A stretch of DNA of 64,000 nucleotides, from contig NZ_JAFMZQ010000001.1 in NCBI RefSeq assembly GCF_024436415.1, positions 1,488,001 to 1,552,000 on the forward strand, read 5' to 3'. Below, piece after piece: positions 7,121-15,064 of the stretch (position 1 is its first letter; every line of letters begins with the position of its first letter). The translations under genes were made by a program, and so were the position numbers. The DNA is from Pedobacter deserti. Lineage in GTDB: Bacteria > Bacteroidota > Bacteroidia > Sphingobacteriales > Sphingobacteriaceae. Below the pieces are notes generated by a model that saw only the letters and a list, made by a program, of their open reading frames with translations, was not told the DNA's origin and searched no databases.

Positions 7121-7978
7121 ATGAACTTCGCTTTTAAGGTATCAATGGCATTTAGGCCAGTACTGTTTATTTTCTTATTTGGAATTATCGGTTCCTGTAA
7201 AAAGGATAAGACAGAAAATAAAATTCTGAAAAGGCCCACATCTTTGGTCACCAGTGGCGGACCGGTAACTGTGAAGTTGGAGTTTGCATACGAGGGAGAA
7301 GGCAAATTGAAACAGTTGAAGTCGTACTCTAATGGCGCGCTGACCAGTACAGTCATGTATAGGTATGACGGAGGCACTCCATCGCAGGCCGATATATATC
7401 TAAATAATCCGGAAGGCGAGCAATTAGTAGCCAGCGTTAGCTTTAGTTACTCAAATACACGATTGACTAAGATCTCTTTTGAGCCCAGGGTTCAACATTT
7501 TTCAGATGCGAAAGAACATACATTCAATTATAGTTCTGGAATTATACCCCTGAACCATACTGTTCTGCTTGGAGGTACACGCAGTGATGAGATTCCAGAT
7601 TTTCCAGATAGCTCACCTGGCGGGGGAGGCATCGTTTTTATTAAATACCCTACACCAGACATACCGCCCGCTATGGGTGATAAAGATAATGCTTACCAGG
7701 TGGATACCAGGACAAATCCCTTTTTTGGCTTGCCCATCATTTCGGTAACAACAGCAACTTGGGGGACGCCAGGCAAACCGATAACATCGTTGTTATTTGA
7801 TGGGCTTCAGTTTTTTCACCGGAATAATGTAGTAAGTAAGCAAATTCATTTGGGCGCTGGTAGTATGTTAGGCAGTAAAGGTGAATACACTTACGATTCA
7901 GATGGTTATCCTATTGTGATAAAGCACCTCGGGCAAGCCCTGCTACCCAATCGTGCTCAGACGTTTTTCAATTACTGA
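7121..7978 (+). CDS. Lipoprotein of unknown function
   Basis: A 285-residue protein with a lipoprotein signal: hydrophobic 'FIFLFGIIGSCKKD' gives Cys27 as the likely lipidated residue. An alternative start at the second ATG (7145) would shorten the signal to a more typical length. The rest is beta-rich with 'YDGGTPSQADIYLNNPEGEQ' and a final 'GEYTYDSDGYPIVIKHLG' that recall YD-type or DUF4595-like repeat proteins. No enzymatic motif is visible. It sits between the two thioredoxin-like paralogues and shares their upstream element. Confidence 0.75.
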   Translation: MNFAFKVSMAFRPVLFIFLFGIIGSCKKDKTENKILKRPTSLVTSGGPVTVKLEFAYEGEGKLKQLKSYSNGALTSTVMYRYDGGTPSQADIYLNNPEGEQLVASVSFSYSNTRLTKISFEPRVQHFSDAKEHTFNYSSGIIPLNHTVLLGGTRSDEIPDFPDSSPGGGGIVFIKYPTPDIPPAMGDKDNAYQVDTRTNPFFGLPIISVTTATWGTPGKPITSLLFDGLQFFHRNNVVSKQIHLGAGSMLGSKGEYTYDSDGYPIVIKHLGQALLPNRAQTFFNY

Positions 7979-7999
7979 TAAACCGGAGGAGTGCTGAAG

Positions 8000-8170
8000 C
8001 TATTTTTTAAGTTCTTCTTCGTAGTCTTTTTTCAGCTCTCTGAGGTCTTCTTTAAGCTCGCGACGTGCTTGGCGCTTTTCTTTAGCGCTGTCAAATGTTT
8101 CGCTTTTAAATTCGCGGATCAGGTTCTGGCGTTCAAGCTCGTAGCTCATTTTAGCTAACGAAGCTTCCAT
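8000..8170 (-). CDS. Small charged coiled-coil protein, 56 aa
   Basis: Open frame from ATG 8170 to TAG 8000-8002. The protein, MEASLAKMSYELERQNLIRE onward, is almost wholly charged helix with heptad-like spacing, ending 'LRELKKDYEEELKK'. Codon choice looks natural for this genome. It lies on the opposite strand to its neighbours in a 275-nt gap between the lipoprotein and the second thioredoxin-like gene. No family is recognised. Confidence 0.55.
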   Translation of the reverse strand: MEASLAKMSYELERQNLIREFKSETFDSAKEKRQARRELKEDLRELKKDYEEELKK

Positions 8171-8195
8171 ATCAAAAAATTGGAGTCAAAGATTT

Positions 8196-8225
8196 TTTCA
8201 CTATCTTAATGGAATAAAATTAACC
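8196..8225 (+). promoter_or_regulatory. Shared upstream element, copy C
   Basis: CACTATCTTAATGGAATA followed by AAATTAAC aligns with copies A and B. Here TTG at 8180-8182 lies 19 nt before TATCTTAA (8202-8209), giving a plausible promoter. The start codon at 8253 is 27 nt further downstream, unlike the 5-nt distance in A and B. Confidence 0.5.
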
Positions 8226-8252
8226 TCATATCGAATAAGCTCTGACTCGCCC

Positions 8253-9011
8253 ATGAAAAAGTTGTTTTTAACCGTTGCCATAGCCCTTAGTGGGGTATTT
8301 GCTATGGCACAATCCAATGGCGCTACGGTAACCAAGGTGGAAACTCGCACGGCATCTGGCGCTGAAATTAAACGCATGATCGGAAATGTTAAAATTACCG
8401 ACCCAAAGGTATATGACAGGGAGGGGAACGTTGTCGACTCTGCGGAGGTTGTACGCAGACTGGCTACATATGAATATCAAAAAGGCTGGACTCAGGTCAA
8501 CGGCGAGTACAGGCACCTGATCACAAAAATCGATACCGTAAGACAGGCGGCCGTCGACCGTAATACAAAGCTCATGCTTAAGCCCGCCAGCGCGAAACTG
8601 CAGGAGGGGGTGACACTTGACCTGCGACCTTTTAAAAGCCATGTTGACGTGAAGGCATTGCAGGGTAAAGCTATTGTGCTGGTGTTTTGGTGCGACGGAT
8701 GTTATGGTGGTAGTCAGCCTGACGCGTACAAGCCGGTAAACGAAGTGCTGAGCAGATTCTATAATCCTGATAAGCTTGCCATTATTACGGTAACACATCA
8801 TTCTATTGAGCATTCTTTCGCCGCGCTTAAAAAAAATCCTATCATTAACACCAAGCACATTGTAGCGGCTCCGCAGCTTGCCAGGGAATTTGAAACAAAC
8901 GGCCGGCCGGTGCTTGTATTGGCCGATACAAATCATAAGATTTTGTACGCTGTGAAAGACAATGCGATGATGACGCCGAGGATACTTTCTTTTGCTTTAA
9001 AGGATTTGTAA
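8253..9011 (+). CDS. Exported thioredoxin-like protein with CDGC motif, paralogue of the 6331 gene
   Basis: A 252-residue protein with signal peptide MKKLFLTVAIALSGVFAMAQ and a thioredoxin-like C-terminal half: 'AIVLVFWCDGC' (Cys147, Cys150), 'KLAIITVTHHSIEHSFAALK' and 'NGRPVLVLADTNHKILYAV'. Both halves align with the 6331 product, including the paralogue-specific N-terminal region with 'VYDREGNVVDSAEVVRRLAT', so the pair arose by duplication. The redox motif changed from C-E-D-C to C-D-G-C and a GSQ insertion follows it. The next gene starts 1 nt after the stop. Confidence 0.8.
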   Translation: MKKLFLTVAIALSGVFAMAQSNGATVTKVETRTASGAEIKRMIGNVKITDPKVYDREGNVVDSAEVVRRLATYEYQKGWTQVNGEYRHLITKIDTVRQAAVDRNTKLMLKPASAKLQEGVTLDLRPFKSHVDVKALQGKAIVLVFWCDGCYGGSQPDAYKPVNEVLSRFYNPDKLAIITVTHHSIEHSFAALKKNPIINTKHIVAAPQLAREFETNGRPVLVLADTNHKILYAVKDNAMMTPRILSFALKDL

Positions 9012-9012
9012 T

Positions 9013-9549
9013 ATGGAACACGGAACACAATTACAGAACTTGCCCGTTCGGCAGTCAAAGCCGCCTTATCTTTTGGGATTGCTTTGTATAATCCCTTTGA
9101 TTGGGGCTTTTGTGGGGCTCGGACTATTGTTATATGCCATATTTGTTTACAAGAATAAGTGGTTGGCCGCGATAGGTATTTCGGGCATAGTGTTTACCAT
9201 TGCGGTTTATGGATCAATGTTTTACTTTATGACACACAGTGATTTATCTAAAGAAGGTTTCGCTGAAATATCGAAAAACCAGTTGACCAGCTTGGTTGGC
9301 CACCTGGAAGCCTACAAAATTAAGCATGGCAAATATCCGGACAGTTTGCCTCAATTGCTGACTGATAATAAGTTTGCACCAATACATGATGCCGTCCAGG
9401 GAGTTCAGCTGAGGAAAAACACACTTTACAATTATCAAAAAGTAGGTGATGTTTATAAGCTTTCGTCTATGGGGCAGGACGGGATTCCTAACACGAAAGA
9501 TGATTTCTACCCTGAGATATGGATAGATGCTGATAATAAGGGACAATAG
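9013..9549 (+). CDS. Membrane protein with type II secretion G-like periplasmic domain
   Basis: A 178-residue protein. Two hydrophobic segments occur at about residues 18-42 and 49-72. The C-terminal part resembles the soluble domain of pseudopilin GspG: 'LEAYKIKHGKYPDSLPQLL' and a calcium-site-like ending 'GQDGIPNTKDDFYPEIWID'. There is no prepilin cleavage motif at the N-terminus, so it is not a true pseudopilin. It is fused in operon terms to the thioredoxin-like gene (1-nt gap). Function is unknown. Confidence 0.75.
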   Translation: MEHGTQLQNLPVRQSKPPYLLGLLCIIPLIGAFVGLGLLLYAIFVYKNKWLAAIGISGIVFTIAVYGSMFYFMTHSDLSKEGFAEISKNQLTSLVGHLEAYKIKHGKYPDSLPQLLTDNKFAPIHDAVQGVQLRKNTLYNYQKVGDVYKLSSMGQDGIPNTKDDFYPEIWIDADNKGQ

Positions 9550-9554
9550 CCTGC

Positions 9555-10964
9555 TTATTTCTTGTACTGACTGTTAATCCATTTCGAGATTGTTTCCAGC
9601 ACTTCGGGTGCAATGGTCTCTTCTATTTTTGCATATTCATTAAGGTCGCCAGTTTCAGCGTGCTGGAAAAAGTGATTTAGTCCGGGGAAGGCGATGGTCG
9701 TGAAATTTTTATTTCCGGCCTCTTTAAGGTGTTTTCCAAAGCCCTCCAGATTTTCGATAGCGGATACTTGGACATCCTTTTCTCCATTTATGGCCAAGAC
9801 TGGGATAGTTAACTTGGATAAGTATATTCCGGGGTCGTACGCAATGAAATATCGCATCCACGGATTGAGCACCACAGAAGTCATTGAAGCCATGGCCTTA
9901 TCAGAATTGGGGCCCTTTAAGCCAGATTTCCACAGGAAGCTTTCCGGTTGACGTTGCATCCAACCGGCCATTTCCTTTTTTAACAATGGTGCGAGTGTTT
10001 GGATATCGCCGGTTCGCTCGCTTAAACCATATATCAAGCGATTTAATGTGTCGATTCTTGATAGTTCTTCGTCTGTGAACCCCATGTTTCGATACGCCCA
10101 TCTGCCTTGGGCAAGCATCAACTCAGAGCCCTTAATACCAACTCCAGCAAGACTTATCAGAAAGGCAATATCTTTGGATCGGGTCGCTGCAATCGGGCCG
10201 ATAACACCGCCTTCGCTGTGTCCTATCAGTCCAATTTGTTTTGTGTTGATTCCTACCTGCTTCTTTAGATATTCCACCGCCGCAAGCACGTCATCCGCAA
10301 AATCAGCTGAAGTTGCTCCTGCCAAAACACCTGTACTCTTGCCCACTCCACGGTCATCTACCCTTAACACGGCTATACCACGACGACTTAAGTAGTCAGC
10401 AATAACCCAAAACGGTTTGTGTCCAAAGGCGGTCTCATCCCGATCTTGTGCCCCGGATCCTGTAATCATAATAACAGCCGGATAATCGCTTTTCAGGTCA
10501 GGCAGTGTAAGTGTAGCGCCAAACCGAATTGATTTCTCCTTGTTGTAAAAGGTAACATCTTGTATGATATATGGAAACGGTGGTTTGGGCGTCTGGGGGC
10601 GCTTAACCTCAAAGTTCACTACCTTAATAAAGGTAACAGGTACTTTCCCAGAACTGTGATTCCAAAAGCCTTGAATCTTAGAACGGTCGCTATTAAATAC
10701 ACCGCTAAAGCCCTGTTTCATAGCTTCAGAAAAAGCTATTAGGCTATCCGTGCCGATGACCAGGCGAGATACCGGAATGTCAAAGGCATTCTGGTCGGGA
10801 CTGTCAAATAGCGCTGTGTTTAATTCTGTGGTTTTGTCCGTGGATATTTTCAGTATGATCCGGATCGCTCCCAATTTCGTCTCCCAAATGCTTGGGTCTG
10901 ATTCTTGGGCCGACGTACCATAAGCAAGCACGCCTAAGAGGCAAAATATTATCAAGCGTTTCAT
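9555..10964 (-). CDS. Exported alpha/beta hydrolase
   Basis: A 469-residue protein with signal peptide (residues 1-19, cleavage after TSAQ). An N-terminal beta domain (about 25-120) precedes an alpha/beta hydrolase domain starting near residue 145. The nucleophile elbow is 'GLIGHSEGG' with Ser250; an oxyanion-hole stretch is 'ITGSGAQDRDE'; 'AINGEKDVQVS' and 'GLNHFFQHAETGDLNEYAKI' supply the likely Asp and His. This layout matches periplasmic esterases/peptidase-like hydrolases common in Bacteroidota. Substrate is unknown. Convergent with the 9013 gene, 5 nt apart. Confidence 0.88.
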   Translation of the reverse strand: MKRLIIFCLLGVLAYGTSAQESDPSIWETKLGAIRIILKISTDKTTELNTALFDSPDQNAFDIPVSRLVIGTDSLIAFSEAMKQGFSGVFNSDRSKIQGFWNHSSGKVPVTFIKVVNFEVKRPQTPKPPFPYIIQDVTFYNKEKSIRFGATLTLPDLKSDYPAVIMITGSGAQDRDETAFGHKPFWVIADYLSRRGIAVLRVDDRGVGKSTGVLAGATSADFADDVLAAVEYLKKQVGINTKQIGLIGHSEGGVIGPIAATRSKDIAFLISLAGVGIKGSELMLAQGRWAYRNMGFTDEELSRIDTLNRLIYGLSERTGDIQTLAPLLKKEMAGWMQRQPESFLWKSGLKGPNSDKAMASMTSVVLNPWMRYFIAYDPGIYLSKLTIPVLAINGEKDVQVSAIENLEGFGKHLKEAGNKNFTTIAFPGLNHFFQHAETGDLNEYAKIEETIAPEVLETISKWINSQYKK

Positions 10965-10983
10965 TCAGATTTATAGATGTAAG

Positions 10984-11334
10984 TTATTTCCTAAGTATCT
11001 TCTCCATGGCTCTGCCTTTCGCCAGCTCATCGATCATCTTGTCGAGATAACGGATTTTCTTCATCAGTTCATCTTCAATTTCTTCTATGCGATATCCGCA
11101 AATAACGCCAGTTATCTTGGATGCATTGGGGTTTAGCTGCGGGGCTTTGGCAAAGAAAGTTTCGAAGTCCGTTTTCTCGTCAATGTGTTTTTGCAGGCTC
11201 TGCTGATCGTATCCCGTGAGCCAAAGTATGATTTCATCTACCTCGGCTTTGGTGCGTCCTTTCTTTTCTGCTTTCTGAACGTAATGTGGGTACACGCCGG
11301 CAAAAGACATTTTATAAATCCTGGTGTTCATCAT
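10984..11334 (-). CDS. DUF2200 family protein
   Basis: A 116-residue cytoplasmic protein matching DUF2200 throughout: '[20 protein letters not shown]', '[18 protein letters not shown]' and a C-terminal '[20 protein letters not shown]'. Function is not established. Two adjacent ATG codons (11334 and 11331) are possible starts; the first overlaps the stop of the upstream TlpA gene as ATGA, implying translational coupling. Confidence 0.88.
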   Translation of the reverse strand: MMNTRIYKMSFAGVYPHYVQKAEKKGRTKAEVDEIILWLTGYDQQSLQKHIDEKTDFETFFAKAPQLNPNASKITGVICGYRIEEIEDELMKKIRYLDKMIDELAKGRAMEKILRK

Positions 11335-12458
11335 ATTTTTTGAGGTTGCTGATCACTGGTTTGATAGAGGGAGCTTAATGCTGTTTCCAATTCAGGGAGC
11401 CGATTATTACTGGCAACAGAGTTGTAGACAATTCTGCCCTGGCGGTTAACTAAAAAATAGTTTGGTATAGCGTAAACGCCGAAACGCTTGGGAATAAGTC
11501 CTTTTTGCGGCTTCAATCGTTCTGATACGTTAATCCAGTCGAGCCGTTTGTTCTGTACATGGGCCTTCCAGCGGGCTAAATTATCGTCGTCATTGAAATA
11601 GACAACCTTTAGTCCCTTGTTCTTGTAGCGGTTATAAAGAGCCTGAAATTTCGGTAGGTCTTCCTGGCAAGGCACGCACCATACGGCACAAAATACGATA
11701 AGGTAAACCTCGCCCTTAAGCGACGCGTTCGTAAACGGTTTCCCTTGCAGATCTTTAACCGTGAAAATGGGGACGGGTTTGCCTTTGGCGCTGTCTTCCA
11801 GCGCCTTGAGTTTGTTAGTAACACGTTCACGCAGGTCCAAACCCAGTGCCGATTGCTGCAAGTCGCTACGTAAAACTTTGTACGTTTCAAGTATGGTGCG
11901 TAGATGTTTTTCACTATTATCAAACGCATTTACGTAATTTAGCTGTAACAGGCTTCTGTATTCATCCGGGTTTTGCTTGATGACACTGAGCATATCAGAA
12001 TTTATCTTGCTCGCCTGATCAGCTGTGGGCGTATTAATGGTTGTCTTCGTGTTACGTGAAATAAAGCTGTTAGCTATGCTATCGAAAACGTCAGACAGCC
12101 GATGCGTAGCGCTTGTTCCTCTTGTGTCTGCTAGCATTAACCAGTTTCCCTTTAAAGATACATTGAAGTCATTGATCCCGGTGTCGATAGAGAAATATTT
12201 GTACCGTTGGAATTCGCCGTTATGGATCGTCATTTTAGCGAAATGACATGGTTGGGTTAAATTTCCTGAGATGCTGACCTTTCGATCGTTCACCGTCGCC
12301 TTGTAAGTTTCCGTTTCTTGAAGCTGTCCGTTATCAAGTAAATTTATAGTCACCGACTTTATTACATCATCTGTCGTGTGCAGGGTCAATTGAAATTTGC
12401 CTTGTCCGAGTACTAGGTTAGTTAAAAAGAGCAGGGCTAAGAGCGGCGCTGTTTTCAT
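11331..12458 (-). CDS. TlpA-type thiol-disulfide oxidoreductase with N-terminal accessory domain
   Basis: A 375-residue exported protein (signal to about residue 18). Residues about 20-220 form a DUF4369-like domain and helical linker common in Bacteroidota TlpA proteins. The thioredoxin domain (about 225-365) contains '[14 protein letters not shown]', with the redox pair Cys261 and Cys264, and the cis-proline region '[17 protein letters not shown]'. It probably reduces periplasmic disulfides, for example in cytochrome maturation or stress. Its stop overlaps the next gene's start. A large inverted repeat lies upstream. Confidence 0.9.
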   Translation of the reverse strand: MKTAPLLALLFLTNLVLGQGKFQLTLHTTDDVIKSVTINLLDNGQLQETETYKATVNDRKVSISGNLTQPCHFAKMTIHNGEFQRYKYFSIDTGINDFNVSLKGNWLMLADTRGTSATHRLSDVFDSIANSFISRNTKTTINTPTADQASKINSDMLSVIKQNPDEYRSLLQLNYVNAFDNSEKHLRTILETYKVLRSDLQQSALGLDLRERVTNKLKALEDSAKGKPVPIFTVKDLQGKPFTNASLKGEVYLIVFCAVWCVPCQEDLPKFQALYNRYKNKGLKVVYFNDDDNLARWKAHVQNKRLDWINVSERLKPQKGLIPKRFGVYAIPNYFLVNRQGRIVYNSVASNNRLPELETALSSLYQTSDQQPQKI

Positions 12459-12546
12459 AATCCGAATGATTAAATCTTATTATGCAATCTAAGTGATTTA
12501 TCCGGAAAAGTCAAAGGCAAGATGCTACCAAGTGTCCACGAAATCT

Positions 12547-12621
12547 GGGATTAATCTGGGTTTTGTTCGGGAATAGTCCACAAATAGTACCTTTTTTGCG
12601 AACAAGCCCCAGACTAGTCCC
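12547..12621. repeat. Imperfect 23-bp inverted repeat in intergenic DNA
   Basis: Left arm 12547-12569 and right arm 12599-12621 are complementary at 19 of 23 positions, around a 29-nt loop that holds a T6 run. The element fills the gap between the GH5 gene and the TlpA gene. It has no T-run after the hairpin on the minus strand, so it is not a typical terminator for the GH5 gene. It could be a dispersed palindromic repeat. Confidence 0.6.
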
Positions 12622-12645
12622 GAAGAAATGTTGGACCAGGACATA

Positions 12646-13704
12646 TTAATATCTCTGTAACAAATCGAGCATCTTCCGGTCGAGCTTGTGTCCCTGATAA
12701 TCTTCGTATGCAACGTCCGTACGCCCACTGTCTAATATGCCAAATCCGCCGCGGAGGTTCCAGAGCGACCAGCCCCAGCCGTTCTCTTTCCAGATCTTCA
12801 GGTTGTCTTCCATCCAGGCCAGGGCTGTATCGTGCGGGGTGTGACTAAATGCGCCCCATTCACCAACATGCACGCCCACGCCCTGATCTGAAAGTTTTTT
12901 CCATGGTGCAAATTCTTGTCGCAAGCGGTTCTGGTCCCATCGGTCGTTATTACCAAGCACCAACGGCCATGTAGGTGTTTTACTCCAATCCATGTTTACC
13001 CATGATGCTTTGTAATGGCTTACCTGCATTGGGCCGTATCCGCGTGTGCTTTGCCCCACATTCAGTTTGGCAGCGCCAAATAAAGGTTTAGTGCCCCATT
13101 GCAGGCCGTCGATGATAATAAGTCGTTTCGGATCTTCCTTACGGATGGTCTCCACGATCGGGGTAATGACTTTCAGATAATCCGCTTCGCTTACGTTTGC
13201 CGGTTCGTTGATCAGATCGAAACTCAGTTTGTCGCTGCCTATCTTTTTATATCGCTTGGCAAGGGTTTGCCAATGAAAGGCAGCTGCTTCCAGTGCCTTC
13301 TCATCTTTCCAAAGGTTTAGCGGCTCTGCGGGTGGGTTAACGCAGTATCCAGGTATCCGGTGAAGGTTCAGGTTTACATGGATTTTGTATTTCGTGCCAT
13401 AGGCGATGGCCTCGTCAATCTCCTTCAATACCGCTTCGTTCATGGTAAACCAGTCGCCGGGCTCAGACCAGCACCGGTACGACATAGGCAGGCGGGCGAA
13501 GTCGAAGCCCCAGTCGGCCATCATCCTGAAATCACTTTCCTTGAAGGGTTGATTGTGATCGCCGTTGAACTTCTCCAGCAGATTAAAGCCGCGCCACCGG
13601 GGAAGTTTATTGGTTGCCGACTGAGCGCCCATAATTAAGTTGGGGCCGACTAAACTAAATGCGGCCAAGGACATGCCAAGCTGGAGGAATTTTCTGCGTT
13701 TCAT
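12646..13704 (-). CDS. Glycoside hydrolase family 5 (cellulase-like), exported
   Basis: A 352-residue protein started at MKRRKFLQLGMSLAAFSL, a Tat-like or Sec signal; an alternative start adds 7 residues. It is a GH5 TIM barrel: 'GFDFARLPMSYRCW' (strand 3), 'VNLNLHRIPGYCV', the acid/base glutamate in 'FDLINEPANV' (Glu167) and the nucleophile in 'GVHVGEWGAFSH' (Glu282). It should cleave beta-linked glucans, mannans or related glycans in the periplasm or outside. Its start codon overlaps the stop of the upstream gene (ATGA). Confidence 0.92.
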   Translation of the reverse strand: MKRRKFLQLGMSLAAFSLVGPNLIMGAQSATNKLPRWRGFNLLEKFNGDHNQPFKESDFRMMADWGFDFARLPMSYRCWSEPGDWFTMNEAVLKEIDEAIAYGTKYKIHVNLNLHRIPGYCVNPPAEPLNLWKDEKALEAAAFHWQTLAKRYKKIGSDKLSFDLINEPANVSEADYLKVITPIVETIRKEDPKRLIIIDGLQWGTKPLFGAAKLNVGQSTRGYGPMQVSHYKASWVNMDWSKTPTWPLVLGNNDRWDQNRLRQEFAPWKKLSDQGVGVHVGEWGAFSHTPHDTALAWMEDNLKIWKENGWGWSLWNLRGGFGILDSGRTDVAYEDYQGHKLDRKMLDLLQRY

Positions 13705-14030
13705 AATACAAATTTTTTTAACCATGCGTAGGGTTTTCTGGTGGTTAAATACTGGGGATTGCTATCGTGCTCGTAAGCTTCCTGCTCGAAACAGATGTGC
13801 ATATAGGCACGATGGTGGTTGCGGTATATCACCAGGTTTAGCAAGTAGTGCAGGAGGTATAGCAGGTAAAAGGGCAGAATTAACAATTCCAGTTGTTGCC
13901 TGAAGTGGATGAGTTCGTGCCGGATAATCTGCTGATTGTTACGCGCCTGCTGATCCTTGAAGAGTATGAAGGGATACAGCGCCATCGCACTTGCGGGTAA
14001 TTTGCGGAAAGTGGCTGCCCTGTATTTCAT
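13701..14030 (-). CDS. Small membrane protein with HExxH motif
   Basis: A 109-residue protein. After a basic N-terminus comes 'IIRHELIHFRQQLELL', with HELIH matching the zinc-metallopeptidase HExxH pattern, then a hydrophobic helix 'LPFYLLYLLHYLLNLVIY' and a C-terminal 'ICFEQEAYEHD' that may give the third zinc ligand. The arrangement looks like a much reduced M56/M48-type membrane metallopeptidase. Activity is unproven. It is translationally coupled to the GH5 gene by a 4-nt overlap. Confidence 0.72.
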   Translation of the reverse strand: MKYRAATFRKLPASAMALYPFILFKDQQARNNQQIIRHELIHFRQQLELLILPFYLLYLLHYLLNLVIYRNHHRAYMHICFEQEAYEHDSNPQYLTTRKPYAWLKKFVL

Positions 14031-14129
14031 AATACTAAGATAGGTAACGGTGTGCGACTATGATTGGATGATTCTCATTTTGATTAAGTATTTCCGCAAA
14101 TAGGCTACAATCGGGAACTGCATACCGGC

Positions 14130-14137
14130 AATCTTTG
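14130..14137 (+). promoter_or_regulatory. -7-like element of the SDR gene
   Basis: AATCTTTG differs from TAnnTTTG at the first base. A transcript from here would begin about 14144, which rules out the ATG at 14135 as start of the SDR gene and favours 14156. Confidence 0.4.
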
Positions 14138-14155
14138 TGTATCAAAAAAATTGAT

Positions 14156-14995
14156 ATGACACAAGAGAGAGAAAATATGAAAATTTGGTTTATTACGGGT
14201 GCTTCCCGTGGATTTGGACGCATTTGGACCGAGGCGGCGCTTAAGAGGGGCGATAAGGTAGTAGCCACCGCGAGGTCGCTGGCCAGCATTGCGGAATTGA
14301 ACGAGCTGTACGGCGACAATGTTCTGACGCTGGAATTGGACGTGACGAACAAAGCGCAGGTGAAGGAAGTAGTGCAGGCGGCGCATGATCATTTCGGCCG
14401 ACTTGACATTGTGCTTAACAACGCGGGTTATGCGTTGGTGGGTACCATTGAAGAGACTGATGCCGACGATGTGCGGGCGCTCTACGAAACGAATGTTTTT
14501 GGTGCGCTGTATGTAATACAGGCTGCCTTACCATTGCTGCGCAAACAGGGCGGCGGCCACATTGTAGGCACTTCGAGTAATCTGGGCCATGTAACCTTGC
14601 CGGTCATCGGTTACTACTGCTCTTCTAAATGGGCATTTGAGGCGATTCATGAAAGTCTTGCTGCTGAAGTTGCTTCGTTTGGGGTGAAGGTAACGATTAT
14701 TGAACCGGGTGCCTATGCTACAGAATTCGGCAGTCAGCAATCTTTAAAAGCCGTTGAAGGCATGGAAATTTATGGCGACTTTAAGCAACAGTTTGCCGAA
14801 AGCTTGAGAACAATGGAGCGCGGAGATCCGGAAGCAACTCCTGAAGCGGTATTTAAGGTGGTAGACTCGGATAACCCTCCGTTGCGGTTTTTCCTGGGCA
14901 GTCAGGCCCTGCCATGGGTTCGTGAAACTTATGCAGAGCGGTTAGCCACCTGGGAGGCCTGGGAAGAGGTTTCCAACGCGGCACAAAGCAAATAA
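14156..14995 (+). CDS. Short-chain dehydrogenase/reductase
   Basis: About 279 residues from the ATG at 14156; 14177 (MKIWFITG) is equally possible and 14135 lies within the promoter. Classical SDR features are 'ITGASRGFG' for the nucleotide, 'NNAG' after strand 4, the catalytic 'GTSSNLG' serine and 'YYCSSKWAFE' with Tyr and Lys, and 'EPGAYATEF'. It is an NAD(P)-dependent oxidoreductase of unknown substrate. An AraC regulator follows 69 nt downstream, suggesting linked control. Confidence 0.9.
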   Translation: MTQERENMKIWFITGASRGFGRIWTEAALKRGDKVVATARSLASIAELNELYGDNVLTLELDVTNKAQVKEVVQAAHDHFGRLDIVLNNAGYALVGTIEETDADDVRALYETNVFGALYVIQAALPLLRKQGGGHIVGTSSNLGHVTLPVIGYYCSSKWAFEAIHESLAAEVASFGVKVTIIEPGAYATEFGSQQSLKAVEGMEIYGDFKQQFAESLRTMERGDPEATPEAVFKVVDSDNPPLRFFLGSQALPWVRETYAERLATWEAWEEVSNAAQSK

Positions 14996-15013
14996 ATGTC
15001 AAAATAAAAGCCG

Positions 15014-15043
15014 ATAACCGGTATTCATTTGAATATCGGTTAT
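15014..15043. repeat. Hairpin between the SDR and AraC genes
   Basis: Stem 15014-15026 pairs with 15031-15043 over 13 bp (one G-T pair) with a 4-nt loop. There is no clean T-run after it, so it may be a weak terminator or an operator of the downstream regulator. Confidence 0.5.
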
Positions 15044-15064
15044 TATTGTATAAGATATTAAGTT

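Noticed and set aside
8268..8936. 222-codon open frame antisense to the second thioredoxin-like gene
   Set aside because: The plus-strand protein is clearly real, with a signal peptide and a paralogue. The antisense frame has no domain.
12525..12728. 67-codon minus frame spanning the inverted repeat
   Set aside because: It overlaps the end of GH5 and the palindrome; the apparent protein is explained by the repeat.
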